Assembly (NCBI RefSeq): GCF_002192255.1
Contig: NZ_CP021768.1
Span: 3,924,001 to 3,988,000 of the forward strand
DNA: 64,000 nt
Direction of reading: 5' to 3'
DNA from: Stenotrophomonas sp. WZN-1
GTDB lineage: Bacteria > Pseudomonadota > Gammaproteobacteria > Xanthomonadales > Xanthomonadaceae
The translations under genes and the position numbers were made by a program. Below, piece after piece: positions 7,173 to 16,294 of this stretch; the first letter of the stretch is position 1, and each line of letters begins with the position of its first letter. The notes under the pieces are model-generated. The model was given only the letters and a program-made list of their open reading frames with translations. It searched no databases and was not told where the DNA came from.

Positions 7173-9218
7173 ATGTCCCTGTCGTCCCCTTACCGTTCCG
7201 CGCGCCTGCCGCGCACCCTCCTGGCCCACGCCGTGGCCGCCGCCTGCCTGCTGGCCCTGCCCGGCCTGGCCGCTGCAGAGGCCAGCGCCGATGCCTCCAC
7301 CAAGGACCTGGATACCGTGGTGGTCACGGCCTCGGGCAGCCAGCAATGGATCAAGGATGCCCCGGCCAGCATCAGCGTGATCAGCCGTGAGGACATCGAG
7401 CGCCAGCCGGTGCCCAATCTGGCCACCCTGCTCAGCCGCGTGCCGGGTGTGACCGGCGGCCTCAGCGCGGTCGGCGAACAGTCCAAGATCAAGCTGCGCG
7501 GCATGCCGTCCAACTACACGCTGGTGCTGGTGGACGGCAAGCGCATGGGCAGCTCGGCCGCGACCAACTATCGCCCCGACCTCGGCCGCCAGGACCTGAA
7601 CTGGATCTCGCCCGACCAGATCGAACGCATCGAGGTGGTGCGCGGCCCGATGTCGTCGCTCTACGGCTCTGACGCGATGGGCGGCGTGATCAACATCATC
7701 ACCCGGCGCATCGGCGACGAATGGAACGGCAGCGCCACCCACAGCTACACCCGTCCCGGTGATGGCAAGCGCGGCGATACCCAGCAGATCGGTGCGACCT
7801 TCTCCGGCCCGCTGGGCGAACGCTTCGGCCTGCGCATCGGTGCCAACAGCATGCGCCGCGATTCGGACAAGTCCAACAACGGTGTCTACGGCAATGCCTA
7901 TGCCGGCGAGAAGGACCGCAATGTCGATGCGCTGCTGCAGTGGAAGCTGAGCGACGCACAGGAACTGTCGCTGGAAGCCGGGCACGGCGTGCAGCAGGCC
8001 TTCATCGATGCATCGCTGGAAAAGCAGGACGAAGGCGCCTGGGGGGCCAGTGAGCTCAAGCGCAGTTCACTGGCGCTCAACCACGATGGCAAGTGGGGCT
8101 TCGGCACCTCCAAGCTCAGCGCGTACTGGACCGAATACAAGAACGACATCGGTGCCACCGGCCGCTCAGAGGCCACCGACACGATCATCGAAGGCAGCCT
8201 GACCACGCCGTTCACCCTGGGCGTTGAACACCAGTTCGCCGTGGGTGGGCAGTGGAAGCGCCAGGAGCTGACCAACACCGACACCATCGGCCGCGCGCCG
8301 ATCGACTACGCCGGCAACGCCGTCAGCGGCTCCAATCTGGAAGTGGATACCTGGGCGCTGTTCGTCGAAGACGAACTGAAGCTGCACCGCACCCTGGCCC
8401 TGACCGTGGGCGCACGCCTGGACCATCACGAGCAGTTCGGCGGCCACGTCAGCCCGCGTGCGTACCTGGTCTGGCATCCGGCCGAACAGTGGACGATCCG
8501 CGGTGGCGTCTCCAAGGGCTTCCGGGCGCCCAGCCTGACCGAGAATTCGGCCACCGCTGCCACCCAGTCCGGCGGCCGTGGCTGCACCTCGCTGATCCCG
8601 CTGGGCTATACCCGCGGCGGCTGCTACATGGCCGGCAACCCGGACCTGGATCCGGAAACCAGCACCAACCGCGAGATCGGCATCAGCTTCGACAATGACC
8701 TGATCGATGCCGGCGTGACCTATTTCCATACCGACTTCCGGAACAAGATCGAATACGCGCCGCTGGGCCGGTTCAATGGCATCTGGTGGACGCGCATGAG
8801 CAACGTACAGCGCGCACGCACCAGCGGCATGGAAGGCAACTTCAATGTCCGCTTCGGCGAGCAGTGGCGCTGGCGCACCTCGGCGACCTGGATGAAGGAA
8901 GCCAAGAACCTGACCACTGGCCGCAACCTGATCGACACCCCGGAATTCTCCGGCTATTCGTCGCTGGACTGGACGCCGAACACGGTGTTCTCCAGCAGCC
9001 TGTCGGCGCAGTACACCGGCAAGCAGACCGGCACCGCCACGACCTTCCTCAAGGCCTACACGCTGTATGACCTGACTGCGGCATGGAACGTCAACGAGGT
9101 ACTGACCCTGCGCGGCGGCGTCAGCAACCTGGCCGACAAGAAGCTGTATGCCGAAGGCTCCACCGACTACTTCGTGGCCGGGCGCAGCTACTTCCTCAGC
9201 ATGACCGCGCGGTTCTGA
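7173..9218 (+). CDS. TonB-dependent outer-membrane receptor, catecholate-siderophore type
   Basis: A 681-residue outer-membrane transporter. A signal peptide (about 1-36, ending LAAAEA) is followed by a TonB box DTVVVTAS (47-54), a plug domain with KLRGMPSNYTLVLVDGKR and VVRGPMSSLYGSDAMGGVINIIT, and a barrel closing with aromatic F681. The plug and loop sequences resemble FepA/PfeA/CirA-type receptors for catecholate siderophores; the substrate is inferred. I start at the ATG at 7173 because GGAAG sits five bases upstream of it. The in-frame ATG at 7161 has no ribosome-binding site. The gene stands alone, with no siderophore biosynthesis genes nearby. Confidence 0.93.
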   Translation: MSLSSPYRSARLPRTLLAHAVAAACLLALPGLAAAEASADASTKDLDTVVVTASGSQQWIKDAPASISVISREDIERQPVPNLATLLSRVPGVTGGLSAVGEQSKIKLRGMPSNYTLVLVDGKRMGSSAATNYRPDLGRQDLNWISPDQIERIEVVRGPMSSLYGSDAMGGVINIITRRIGDEWNGSATHSYTRPGDGKRGDTQQIGATFSGPLGERFGLRIGANSMRRDSDKSNNGVYGNAYAGEKDRNVDALLQWKLSDAQELSLEAGHGVQQAFIDASLEKQDEGAWGASELKRSSLALNHDGKWGFGTSKLSAYWTEYKNDIGATGRSEATDTIIEGSLTTPFTLGVEHQFAVGGQWKRQELTNTDTIGRAPIDYAGNAVSGSNLEVDTWALFVEDELKLHRTLALTVGARLDHHEQFGGHVSPRAYLVWHPAEQWTIRGGVSKGFRAPSLTENSATAATQSGGRGCTSLIPLGYTRGGCYMAGNPDLDPETSTNREIGISFDNDLIDAGVTYFHTDFRNKIEYAPLGRFNGIWWTRMSNVQRARTSGMEGNFNVRFGEQWRWRTSATWMKEAKNLTTGRNLIDTPEFSGYSSLDWTPNTVFSSSLSAQYTGKQTGTATTFLKAYTLYDLTAAWNVNEVLTLRGGVSNLADKKLYAEGSTDYFVAGRSYFLSMTARF

Positions 9219-9235
9219 CCAACGGCGCGCGCCGT

Positions 9236-9264
9236 GATCGCGCTGGCGGCAGGCCAGCGCGATC
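9236..9264. terminator. Hairpin between convergent genes
   Basis: A 12-base stem GATCGCGCTGGC pairs perfectly with its complement around a 5-base loop, 17 bases after the receptor stop codon. No T-run follows on the plus strand, so termination may be weak or Rho-assisted. Confidence 0.5.
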
Positions 9265-9278
9265 AACGGTGTTGCGGG

Positions 9279-9449
9279 TTACTCGCTTTCCAGCGCGGCC
9301 GGTGCCGCGTCCCGCGTGGCAGCCGTGCGTGCACGGTCCATCGCCACCGCCAGTTGCTGGCGTGCGAGCAGTTGTTGTGCCTGCACCACTTCAGGTGTCG
9401 GCAGGAGCACCGGTCCCGGTGCGTTTTCCGGTGTAGCAGGTGTGGTCAT
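9279..9449 (-). CDS. Small hypothetical protein, 56 residues
   Basis: I do not recognise this gene. The start at 9449 has a textbook GGAGG four bases upstream of ATG, which argues that it is translated. The product begins MTTPATPENAPG and has a Gln/Ala-rich helix VVQAQQLLARQQLAVAMDRAR. There is no signal peptide or membrane segment. It is convergent with the TonB receptor and separated from it by a hairpin. Confidence 0.55.
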   Translation of the reverse strand: MTTPATPENAPGPVLLPTPEVVQAQQLLARQQLAVAMDRARTAATRDAAPAALESE

Positions 9450-9665
9450 GCAACCTCCATGGACATCCCGCCGCCGCACGGGTCCAACCGGAGCGGCAGC
9501 GGAACTGCGCACCCTATCCTAAAAACAAGGCGGGCGGGTGACGGTGCGGCACCCGGCCGCAGCGCCACTCTGGCCTGCGGGTCACATTTTTGACGCCAGA
9601 GGCTGGTTTCCTGAACCGTTCGCCCCGTATCATGTAAACGTTTTCCTACAAGGACGTGATCGTCA

Positions 9666-10052
9666 ATGAACGCAGTCGACCTCTCCCGCTTCAGCCCGAA
9701 GTGGCAGTTCCGCTTCAACTTCTTCCAGCAGCACGGCGCGCCCAAGGAGCCGGGTTTCAAGCAGGCCTGGAAGGCGTTGTCCTTCGGCGACCGCCTGAAG
9801 GTCAACATCAATTTCTTCGCCTTCTTCTTCGGCTTCATCTACCTGCTCATCCTGGGCATGTGGCGCAAGGCGCTGGTCGTGCTCGGCATCAACATCGCGC
9901 TGGGCATCGTCACCCTGTTCCTGCCGGACGTTGTGGCCCGTGCCATCTTCATCGCCATGAACTTCCTGGTTGCCTCCAGCACCAACTACAGCTACTACCT
10001 GGAACAGGTGAAGGGCAAGGCCAGCTGGAACCCGTTCGAAGGAATGTTCTAA
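9666..10052 (+). CDS. DUF2628 inner-membrane protein
   Basis: A 128-residue protein with a cytoplasmic N-terminus (SPKWQFRFNFFQQHG) followed by closely packed hydrophobic segments (about 47-68 and 70-105). The pattern of a short soluble lead, FxxxxFGxxYLLxLGMWRKA and a second hairpin is that of the DUF2628 family, whose function is unknown. AAGGA lies 11 bases upstream of the ATG. It is transcribed alone and followed by a strong hairpin shared with the convergent chemoreceptor gene. Confidence 0.8.
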   Translation: MNAVDLSRFSPKWQFRFNFFQQHGAPKEPGFKQAWKALSFGDRLKVNINFFAFFFGFIYLLILGMWRKALVVLGINIALGIVTLFLPDVVARAIFIAMNFLVASSTNYSYYLEQVKGKASWNPFEGMF

Positions 10053-10102
10053 GCCGCTGCGGTTACCGGACCCGGTCCGGCGCACCGATGAGCAGAGACG
10101 AC

Positions 10103-10130
10103 GACGCCCGGCCTTGGCCGGGCGTCTTCA
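10103..10130. terminator. Bidirectional terminator hairpin
   Basis: GACGCCCGGCC and its perfect complement (10103-10126) are joined by two bases and followed by TTCA. It sits between the DUF2628 gene and the convergent chemoreceptor gene and can serve both. Confidence 0.6.
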
Positions 10131-10147
10131 TGTGCGCGTGCCTGGTT

Positions 10148-12679
10148 TCAGGCCGCGCGGCGTGCCACGGCTACCGGCTCGGCCTGCAGGCGGAAGCGCG
10201 ACACCGCCACCGCCAGCTGCTCGGCCTGTTCCTCCATCGCCCGCGCGGCGGCACTGGCTTCCTCCACCAGCGCGGCGTTCTGCTGGGTGGTTTCGTCCAT
10301 CTGCACCACGGTCTGGTTGACCTGCTCGATGCCGGCCGACTGCTCGCGCGACGCCGCCGAGATCTCGGCCATGATCTCGTTGACCCGGCCGACCTGGCCG
10401 ACGATCTCCTGCATGGTGCGGCCCGCGCCGTGCACCAGCTGTGCACCGGCACCGACCTGTGCCACCGAGGCGTCGATCAGCTCCTTGATTTCCTTCGCAG
10501 CGCCCGCCGAGCGCTGTGCCAACGCACGCACTTCGCTGGCGACCACGGCAAAGCCGCGGCCCTGCTCACCGGCGCGCGCCGCTTCCACTGCCGCGTTCAG
10601 CGCCAGGATGTTGGTCTGGAACGCGATGCCATCGATCACCGAGATGATCTCGGCGATGCGCTGCGACGAGGCCTCGATCTGTTCCATGGTGTGCACTACC
10701 TGGCTGACCACCTGGCCGCCTTCGCTGGCCACGCTCGCCGCGGAACCAGCCAGCGTGTTGGCCTGCAGCGCATGGTCAGCATTCTGGCGCACGGTGGACG
10801 TCAGCTCTTCCATCGACGCGGCGGTTTCTTCCAGGTTGGCAGCCTGCTGTTCGGTGCGCCGCGACAGATCGCTGTTGCCGGCAGCGATCTCGCCAGCGGC
10901 CAGGCGGATGCTGGCCGCCGACTGCTGGATCTGGCCGACGATCCGGGTCAGCTGCTGCACGGTGCTGTTGGCATCGTCGCGCATCACCGCAAAGACCCCG
11001 TGGAAGTCGCCCTGCATGCGGGCAGTAAGGTCACCTGCGGCGATCGCGCGCAGCAGCGTCGACAGCGCCGCCAGGTTGTGGTCGCTGACCTGCATCATCG
11101 TGTTCAGGGTCTCCACCATGCGGCGGAAGTCGTGATCGAAGCGCAGTGCATCGCCGCGCATGGCGAAATCACCGGCGGCGGCAGCGGCAGCCAGCTGCTG
11201 GATCTGCTCGTTGATCGCAGCCAGGTTGCGCTTGGTGGTCGCCATCGCGGTGGTGAACACCGCCTTCTCGCCCGGCAGTGCTTCCATGTCCACGCTGAGA
11301 TCGCCCACGGCATAACGCTGCATCACTTCCACCAGGCGCTGGGTGACCGCGTTGCTGGAGGCCACCAGCTGGTTGCTGTCGGCCACCATGCGGCCGTACT
11401 CGCCCGGGAACGCCGCGGCATCCATGCGGTAGCTGAGTTCACCGGCATCGTGGCGGCGCGCCATTTCGGCCTGCGCGGCCATCACCGCCTGCAGCTGGCC
11501 GCGCATGCCCTGCATTGCATCCAGCAGGCGCCCTACTTCGTCGTTGCTGCGCGCCGGCAGCATGCTGTCCAGCTTGCCGGCGGCGACGTCGCCGGCCACT
11601 CGGACCGCTTCGGCGAGCGGGCGAATCGCCAGGCGGCGCAGCAGTACATAGACGCCGGCGCTGAGGGTCAGCGCGGCGATCACGCCGACCAGCAGGGTCA
11701 GCCACAACAGCTGGCGCGCTTCGGCCACGATCACCGCATGCGGCATCACCACGCCCAGCGCGAAGCGCTGCGGGGCATCGCCCACGCGCAGCGGCACATA
11801 CACGCGCACGTTGCCGGCTGCATCCGGGCTGAAGGCCTCGAACGGGCGGTCGGCGGCGATCTCGGCCAGCATGCTGCGGGTCAGCGCATCGCTGCGCGGT
11901 TTGCCGATCTCGGTGGCATTGGCCGAGGCCAGCACCACGCCCTTCGGCGACAGCAGTTCGACGCGGCCGGCCCCCATCGGCTTCAGTGTGGCCAGGTGCT
12001 TCTGCAGTGCCGCCAGCGAGAAGTCGACGGTGAATACACCGAGGAACTTGTCGTTCTCGATGATCGGCGTGCTCAACGTACTCATCAGCACCTGCTGCCC
12101 GGCGATGTCGTAGGCATAGGGCTCGCTGACCTTGGGCAGCCTGTCGCGGCTGGGCGCCATGTACCAGTCACCGGAACCGCTGGCAGTCTCGGTGTAGTCG
12201 GTCATCACCGACTGCTGTGGCTTGCCGTCATGCCAGGCCCAGTAGCTCATGTAGCGGCCAGTGGCATCGTGCGCTTCGGTGTTGACGAACTCGGCATCCC
12301 TGCCGTCGAAGGCATCGGCCTCCCACATGGTGCTCTTTCCCAGCCATTCCGGATGGGCGCGGAGCTGCTCACCCAGCACGGCGGCCAGGCTGGCGCGATC
12401 GGGGACATCACCACGCGCGCGCTGGGCCAATACGCTTTCGACCATGGCATCGTTGCTGGCGAAGGCCTTGACGAGATCGGCCGCAACCTGGCGCGCTTCG
12501 GCGGTGGCCTCGCTGGTCATGGTCTGGCGCGAGGCGCTGATCAGGCTGGCGCTGGCCTGTCGGTAGATCAGGAACGCGGTCAGGCCGAAGCACAGCAGCG
12601 CGATCGCGGCGGTGCCCAGCATCAGCTTGTGGGCGATGCTGCCCGGGCGGCGGGCAGCGGCGGAACGGGAAGAAGGCAT
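10148..12679 (-). CDS. Methyl-accepting chemotaxis protein with Cache sensor domain
   Basis: An 843-residue chemoreceptor. TM1 is at about 18-38. A periplasmic double-Cache region follows, with the [24 protein letters not shown] strand and a later [14 protein letters not shown] strand. TM2 is at about 322-345. A HAMP ([21 protein letters not shown]) and further HAMP-like helices come next. The signalling hairpin tip [20 protein letters not shown] lies near residues 680-720. It relays ligand binding to CheA/CheW. Cache domains of this class often bind amino acids or organic acids, but the ligand is unknown. The frame is open upstream of 12679; [13 protein letters not shown] is chosen because TM1 then follows a short basic leader. 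No other che genes are nearby. Confidence 0.92.
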   Translation of the reverse strand: MPSSRSAAARRPGSIAHKLMLGTAAIALLCFGLTAFLIYRQASASLISASRQTMTSEATAEARQVAADLVKAFASNDAMVESVLAQRARGDVPDRASLAAVLGEQLRAHPEWLGKSTMWEADAFDGRDAEFVNTEAHDATGRYMSYWAWHDGKPQQSVMTDYTETASGSGDWYMAPSRDRLPKVSEPYAYDIAGQQVLMSTLSTPIIENDKFLGVFTVDFSLAALQKHLATLKPMGAGRVELLSPKGVVLASANATEIGKPRSDALTRSMLAEIAADRPFEAFSPDAAGNVRVYVPLRVGDAPQRFALGVVMPHAVIVAEARQLLWLTLLVGVIAALTLSAGVYVLLRRLAIRPLAEAVRVAGDVAAGKLDSMLPARSNDEVGRLLDAMQGMRGQLQAVMAAQAEMARRHDAGELSYRMDAAAFPGEYGRMVADSNQLVASSNAVTQRLVEVMQRYAVGDLSVDMEALPGEKAVFTTAMATTKRNLAAINEQIQQLAAAAAAGDFAMRGDALRFDHDFRRMVETLNTMMQVSDHNLAALSTLLRAIAAGDLTARMQGDFHGVFAVMRDDANSTVQQLTRIVGQIQQSAASIRLAAGEIAAGNSDLSRRTEQQAANLEETAASMEELTSTVRQNADHALQANTLAGSAASVASEGGQVVSQVVHTMEQIEASSQRIAEIISVIDGIAFQTNILALNAAVEAARAGEQGRGFAVVASEVRALAQRSAGAAKEIKELIDASVAQVGAGAQLVHGAGRTMQEIVGQVGRVNEIMAEISAASREQSAGIEQVNQTVVQMDETTQQNAALVEEASAAARAMEEQAEQLAVAVSRFRLQAEPVAVARRAA

Positions 12680-12891
12680 GGGAGGGTCCGCAAGGCAGTT
12701 CAGGACGACCGGCACCACGAAGGCACCGTGCAGGCGCGCGATCCGTCGCGCAGGCCACCGGCCGCCGGGGTGGTCCCGGCGCTGGGAGCGCACCGGGTTA
12801 GCGGCCGCCCGCCAACGAGGTTGAGGCGACCGGCCTGCACATTCCTGAATCTGCTCAGGGTCGACTCAGCTACCCGCCCGTCGCGACGCCC

Positions 12892-13794
12892 TCACTCGGC
12901 CACGCGGTCCTTGATCCACTGCGCGCGCGGCAGTACCTCGATGCTGCCGACAGCGTACTGCTGCAGCACGTCGTCCGGCCCGAAGCAGGGTTGCCAGCCC
13001 AGCTCGCTGCGCAGGCGGGCACTGTCGTAGACACGGTCGATGCTCAATGGCAGCGGCCAACCACGGCGTTCGAACTCGGCCAGCAGCTGCGGCGCGCGAC
13101 GGGCCAGCACGCTGCGCGGGTGAGTGGCCAGTTCCAGGCAGTCCTCGCGCCGGAACGGCGTCGGTGCGCAGGCGAGGTAGCGGGCGAATCGGGCGCCTTC
13201 GTCGAGCAGCAGTGCAGCATGTGCGCTGGCCACATCGCGGGCATCGATGCCGCGGTGCAGGCGGAACATCGCCATCCGTTCGGGCGGTTCCGGAAAACAC
13301 CGGCCCATGCGCAGCACGCGAACGCTGAAGCCCGGCGTGGCGGCAGCTTCAGCCAGGGTCTCGGCCTGCAGCTTGGTGCGGTGGTAGATCGTGCGCGGCA
13401 GTGGCTCGGTGTCTTCGTCTATCCAACGGCAGCCACCGGCCACCACGGCATGGCCGTACAGCGCCGTGGTGCTGGTCAGCACGAAGCGCCGTGCGCCGGC
13501 ATCGCGTGCCGCCTGCAGCAGGTGCGCCGTGGCATCCACGTTGATCTGCTGGAACACCGCATCCGGCACCAGCCCGACATGCGGGGCGTGCAGGGCCGCG
13601 GTATGGATGACCGCGTCGACGCCCTGCACCGCACGCGTGACCGCCTGGCGGTCGGTGACATCGGCAATGATGCGCGTGGTGGCGAACGGACTGCGATCCA
13701 GCCCCACCACTTCGTGGGCGGCCGCCAGCGCACCGAAGATCGCGCGCCCGATGCGCCCGGAACTACCGGTCAACAGAATCTTCATTGAGTCCAT
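12892..13794 (-). CDS. NAD-dependent epimerase/dehydratase family protein
   Basis: A 300-residue Rossmann-fold protein of the extended SDR family. The nucleotide-binding loop is TGSSGRIG (residues 9-16), and the active-site residues are T109/T110 with Y137 and K141 (YHRTK). Such enzymes act on nucleotide sugars or related substrates, which cannot be specified here. Two in-frame ATGs (13794 and 13785) compete. Neither has a good ribosome-binding site, and an imperfect hairpin (13800-13830) sits directly upstream. It stands alone. Confidence 0.85.
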   Translation of the reverse strand: MDSMKILLTGSSGRIGRAIFGALAAAHEVVGLDRSPFATTRIIADVTDRQAVTRAVQGVDAVIHTAALHAPHVGLVPDAVFQQINVDATAHLLQAARDAGARRFVLTSTTALYGHAVVAGGCRWIDEDTEPLPRTIYHRTKLQAETLAEAAATPGFSVRVLRMGRCFPEPPERMAMFRLHRGIDARDVASAHAALLLDEGARFARYLACAPTPFRREDCLELATHPRSVLARRAPQLLAEFERRGWPLPLSIDRVYDSARLRSELGWQPCFGPDDVLQQYAVGSIEVLPRAQWIKDRVAE

Positions 13795-13799
13795 TCACT

Positions 13800-13830
13800 C
13801 GAAGCGCCCGGGAACTACCGGGATGCTTCG
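13800..13830. promoter_or_regulatory. Imperfect hairpin just upstream of the epimerase start
   Basis: CGAAGC/GCTTCG outer arms and CCCGG/CCGGG inner arms form a 31-base stem-loop whose edge is only 5 bases from the ATG at 13794, occupying the place of a ribosome-binding site. It could be an operator or mask translation initiation. Confidence 0.4.
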
Positions 13831-13883
13831 ATTCTAGGCATGCAATCGCGCATCTGCGATAGGACAGCCATGCAATCGTGCGT

Positions 13884-14798
13884 TCATCTTGACGACTTCG
13901 CAGGCGCCAGCAGTTGCCGCGCGATGAACAGCGGATCGTCGCCGCCGGCCACGTCAGGCCGCACGCCGGTACGTTCCCAGTTGCCGCCGGTGCGCAGGTT
14001 GATCGGTTGCCGGTCGGGAATGCTGATCTGATAGCCATCGGGCAGCAGCACAGGATCACCAAACATGTGCGCTGCGCCGCCACTGCGTGTGCCGACAATG
14101 CGCGCGCGCCCCAGGGCCTGCAGCGAGTAGGCGACGAACTCGGCGGCCGAACCGGTGCGGCGGTCGATCAGCACCACCAGCGGTTTCAGGTAGGCGGGCA
14201 GGCTCGCCGGCGGCAGCGGTACCGGCGTGCGCCGGCCACGCTGGTCCAGCTGCTGCACCGCGCCGATCTTCGCGTCCAGCAGTGTCCGTACCAGCAGATC
14301 GGCACTTGCGTCGTCGCCGCCGCCGTTCTGGCGCAGGTCCAGCACCAGGCCATCGGTGTCGGCCAACAACGTGAAGGCCGCAGCAAGCTTCGGCCTCGCC
14401 AGATCCAGCGGATAGAAGGTACTCAGCCGCAGGTAGCCAACGTTGCCCTCCAGCACCCTTACCTCGCGCACGCCGGCGCCATTGCTGCGGGCATCGGCGC
14501 GCCAGGCCATCAACCAGTCGTCCTGGCCGGCCGCCGCGTCCACGCGTTCAACGTGGAAGTGGCCATCGAACACGTCCAGGTCCTGGTTCAGGCGTGCGCT
14601 GAACGCAGCAGCATCCGAGCAGCTGTCCGCATAGCGCTGCTGCGCCGACCAGCTGCGCAGGGTGGCGGCGATGCGGGCGCCCTCCGCCTCGTCCAGGTAC
14701 TGCGCCTGCACGGCGCTGGCCGCCGCCTGCAGGACCCCGTCCTGCACGGGGCAGGCCGCCGCCAGCAACGCGCCGAGCATCCAGGAGACCGCCATCAT
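13884..14798 (-). CDS. S41-family (C-terminal-processing type) peptidase, exported
   Basis: A 304-residue protein with a signal peptide (MMAVSWMLGALLAAACP). The S41 core shows GYLRLSTFYPLDLARP, LVLDLRQNGGGDDASADLL and the nucleophile Ser in DRRTGSAAEFVAYSL, then a GTRSGGAAHMFG strand. There is no PDZ domain, so it belongs to the short, tail-specific-protease-like branch whose substrates are unknown. The start is set at the first of two adjacent ATGs (14798, 14795) preceded by GGGGTGG. An upstream ATG at 14864 would overlap the MarR gene. It is divergent from that regulator, with a shared operator between them. Confidence 0.82.
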   Translation of the reverse strand: MMAVSWMLGALLAAACPVQDGVLQAAASAVQAQYLDEAEGARIAATLRSWSAQQRYADSCSDAAAFSARLNQDLDVFDGHFHVERVDAAAGQDDWLMAWRADARSNGAGVREVRVLEGNVGYLRLSTFYPLDLARPKLAAAFTLLADTDGLVLDLRQNGGGDDASADLLVRTLLDAKIGAVQQLDQRGRRTPVPLPPASLPAYLKPLVVLIDRRTGSAAEFVAYSLQALGRARIVGTRSGGAAHMFGDPVLLPDGYQISIPDRQPINLRTGGNWERTGVRPDVAGGDDPLFIARQLLAPAKSSR

Positions 14799-14813
14799 CC
14801 ACCCCGCATTGAA

Positions 14814-14835
14814 GTTATGTAAGTGCTTATATATC
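14814..14835. promoter_or_regulatory. Near-palindromic operator between S41 peptidase and MarR genes
   Basis: GTTATGTAAG-TG-CTTATATATC: the two 10-base halves match at 8 of 10 positions and form a 22-bp palindrome 9 bases before the marR-type start codon and 15 bases before the peptidase start. The size and A/T-rich TAAG/CTTA core suit a MarR dimer. I infer autoregulation plus control of the peptidase. Confidence 0.6.
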
Positions 14836-14844
14836 ATCCCGGTC

Positions 14845-15309
14845 ATGGATCTCCAACACGCCACGCTGGGTACCCTGCTGCGCGCCCTGCTCGACCAGCT
14901 GGACCCGGCCGTCGAGCAGGCCTACCGCGACCTGCAACTGGACTACCGGCCGCGCTACACGCCGGTGCTGCGCACGCTGATGGCGCAGGGGCCGTGCCGG
15001 ATCAAGGACCTGGCACTGGCCTGCGGGCTCAGCCATTCGGCGCTCAGCCAGACCGTGGCGGCGATGGTGCGAGATGGCTGGCTGCATGCTGCCAACGGTG
15101 ACGACGGGCGCGAACGCATCCTGCAGTTGAGCCCACGCGCGCAGCGCGCGATGCCTGTGCTGCAGGCGCAATGGCAGGCCACCGCAGTGGCGGCACGCAG
15201 CCTCGATGCCGATCTGGGTCAGTCGCTGGAGCAGGTGCTGCGCGAAGCATTAGCGGCGCTCGAACAACGGCCCTTCGCACAGCGCCTGCAGGACGCCCGC
15301 CGGCGCTGA
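14845..15309 (+). CDS. MarR-family transcriptional regulator
   Basis: A 154-residue winged-helix regulator. After a dimerisation helix (TLLRALLDQLDPAVEQAYRD), the helix-turn-helix is PCRIKDLALACGLSHSALSQ and the wing is RDGWLHAANGDDGRERI, with the usual D-x-R-x-R-like signature. The start at ATG 14845 is fixed by the family N-terminus, although the frame is open further upstream. It is divergently arranged with the S41 peptidase and has a 22-bp palindrome immediately upstream. The effector ligand is unknown. Confidence 0.88.
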   Translation: MDLQHATLGTLLRALLDQLDPAVEQAYRDLQLDYRPRYTPVLRTLMAQGPCRIKDLALACGLSHSALSQTVAAMVRDGWLHAANGDDGRERILQLSPRAQRAMPVLQAQWQATAVAARSLDADLGQSLEQVLREALAALEQRPFAQRLQDARRR

Positions 15310-15616
15310 AGCGCTGCTGCTCTGCAGCCATCTCGTTCTCGCTCAGGAAGGTCCAGCTGTCATTGGCCACGCGCAGCTCACGCGTGCGGCACTGTGCGGC
15401 CCAGCAGTCCGCGTCATCAGAATTGCTTGACGATGTTTTTCCTTATCTGGGTGCCATCCGGGATGCCGGCCCATCCCTGTCAAGTCTGCGCAGCAGCGTG
15501 GCTGCGCCGTGAAAGGCAGTGCGGTGTGGCGTGAAGACCACGCCGTCGGCGCGGACACTCCCTTAGCCGCGCACACGCAAGGATGAGCTTCCTCTCCATG
15601 CACCGGGAGCCTTCAC
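15310..15616. other. Intergenic region with a possible gene remnant
   Basis: No intact gene. On the minus strand between about 15425 and 15320 a short open stretch reads DADCWAAQCRTRELRVAND then SWTFLSENEMAAEQQRF, which looks protein-like but has no start and runs into the MarR gene. It may be a decayed 3' end. The rest, up to the KGG gene, shows nothing I can name. Confidence 0.3.
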
Positions 15617-15928
15617 ATGGCTGACCAGCATCACGGCACCTCTCATCGCGGCTTCGCTTCGATGGACCAGGACAAGCAGCGCGCAATCGCCGCAAAGGGG
15701 GGACGCGCCGCGCACGCGTCCGGCAATGCACATGAGTTCAGCCCGGCCGAAGCACGCGTGGCGGGACGCAAGGGCGGCGAGGCGATCAGCCGCAATCGCC
15801 AGCACATGGCGGCGATCGGCCGCGAAGGCGGGCACGCGCGCCACGCCAATGCACGGCAGCAGCAACAACAGCACGCGGCCGAAGCCACGCCAACGACGGA
15901 AGAGAGACCGCAACGCCAGCAGGGCTGA
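15617..15928 (+). CDS. KGG-repeat general stress protein
   Basis: A 103-residue hydrophilic protein with repeated KGG-type motifs (AIAAKGGRAAHASG, VAGRKGGEAISRN, AIGREGGHARHAN), the signature of the YciG/GsiB-like stress-induced family. A Gln-rich tail RQQQQQH follows. The start has GGGAG seven bases upstream. Family members accumulate in stationary phase or stress; the biochemical role is unknown. Confidence 0.85.
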   Translation: MADQHHGTSHRGFASMDQDKQRAIAAKGGRAAHASGNAHEFSPAEARVAGRKGGEAISRNRQHMAAIGREGGHARHANARQQQQQHAAEATPTTEERPQRQQG

Positions 15929-15944
15929 CCGCAGCCCACTCAAG

Positions 15945-16114
15945 CGCGCTTGCGCTGCCGGTACACCCAGCGCCGCCAGGAGGGCCAGCACGCCGGCGAC
16001 GGCCATCGCCCAGCCGAAACCGCTGGCCATGGCGCCGCGGTACCCAGCCAGTGTCTGCGCGCCTGGCAGCAGGGTCGACGGCTGCAGGTTGAACGTGTGC
16101 GCCTGCGCGGCCAC
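15945..16114 (-). pseudogene. Remnant of a membrane transporter (MFS-like 3' end)
   Basis: On the minus strand the frame encodes GYRGAMASGFGWAMAVAG then VLALLAALGVPAAQARLSG, which resembles the last membrane helix and tail of a major-facilitator efflux protein. There is no plausible start and the frame runs on through the KGG gene in antisense. With the regulator-like tail at 16148-16279 it may be what is left of an efflux/regulator pair. Confidence 0.35.
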
Positions 16115-16147
16115 TGCCCAGGCTCACGCCAACGCCGAATCAGCTAG

Positions 16148-16279
16148 GCACTGGCGTGGTCACGTGTTGCCGCTGCGGCGGCACCGGACGCCGAGACCTT
16201 CATCGTGGCGGTGGTGGCCGATTGCCTGCGCCTGGTCGGCGTGTCGCCGGCCCCGAAGCGTGGCGGCACGCGCCGCTGA
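16148..16279 (+). pseudogene. Remnant of a TetR-like regulator (3' end)
   Basis: Forty-three sense codons preceded by an in-frame stop encode PDAETFIVAVVADCLRLVG and then VSPAPKRGGTRR before a TGA. The composition, helix pattern and basic tail resemble the end of a TetR-family protein. No start codon or DNA-binding part is present, so this is at best a fragment. Confidence 0.35.
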
Positions 16280-16294
16280 ATCCCTCGCCGTCGC

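Noticed and set aside
9656..13030. A 1124-codon plus-strand open frame over the DUF2628 and chemoreceptor region
   Set aside because: It runs antisense to the chemoreceptor, has a His/Arg/Gln-rich composition typical of high-GC shadow frames and no recognisable domain.
15563..16114. An intact 183-codon membrane protein on the minus strand
   Set aside because: Only its first third looks protein-like, and the rest is antisense to the well supported KGG gene; treated as a remnant.
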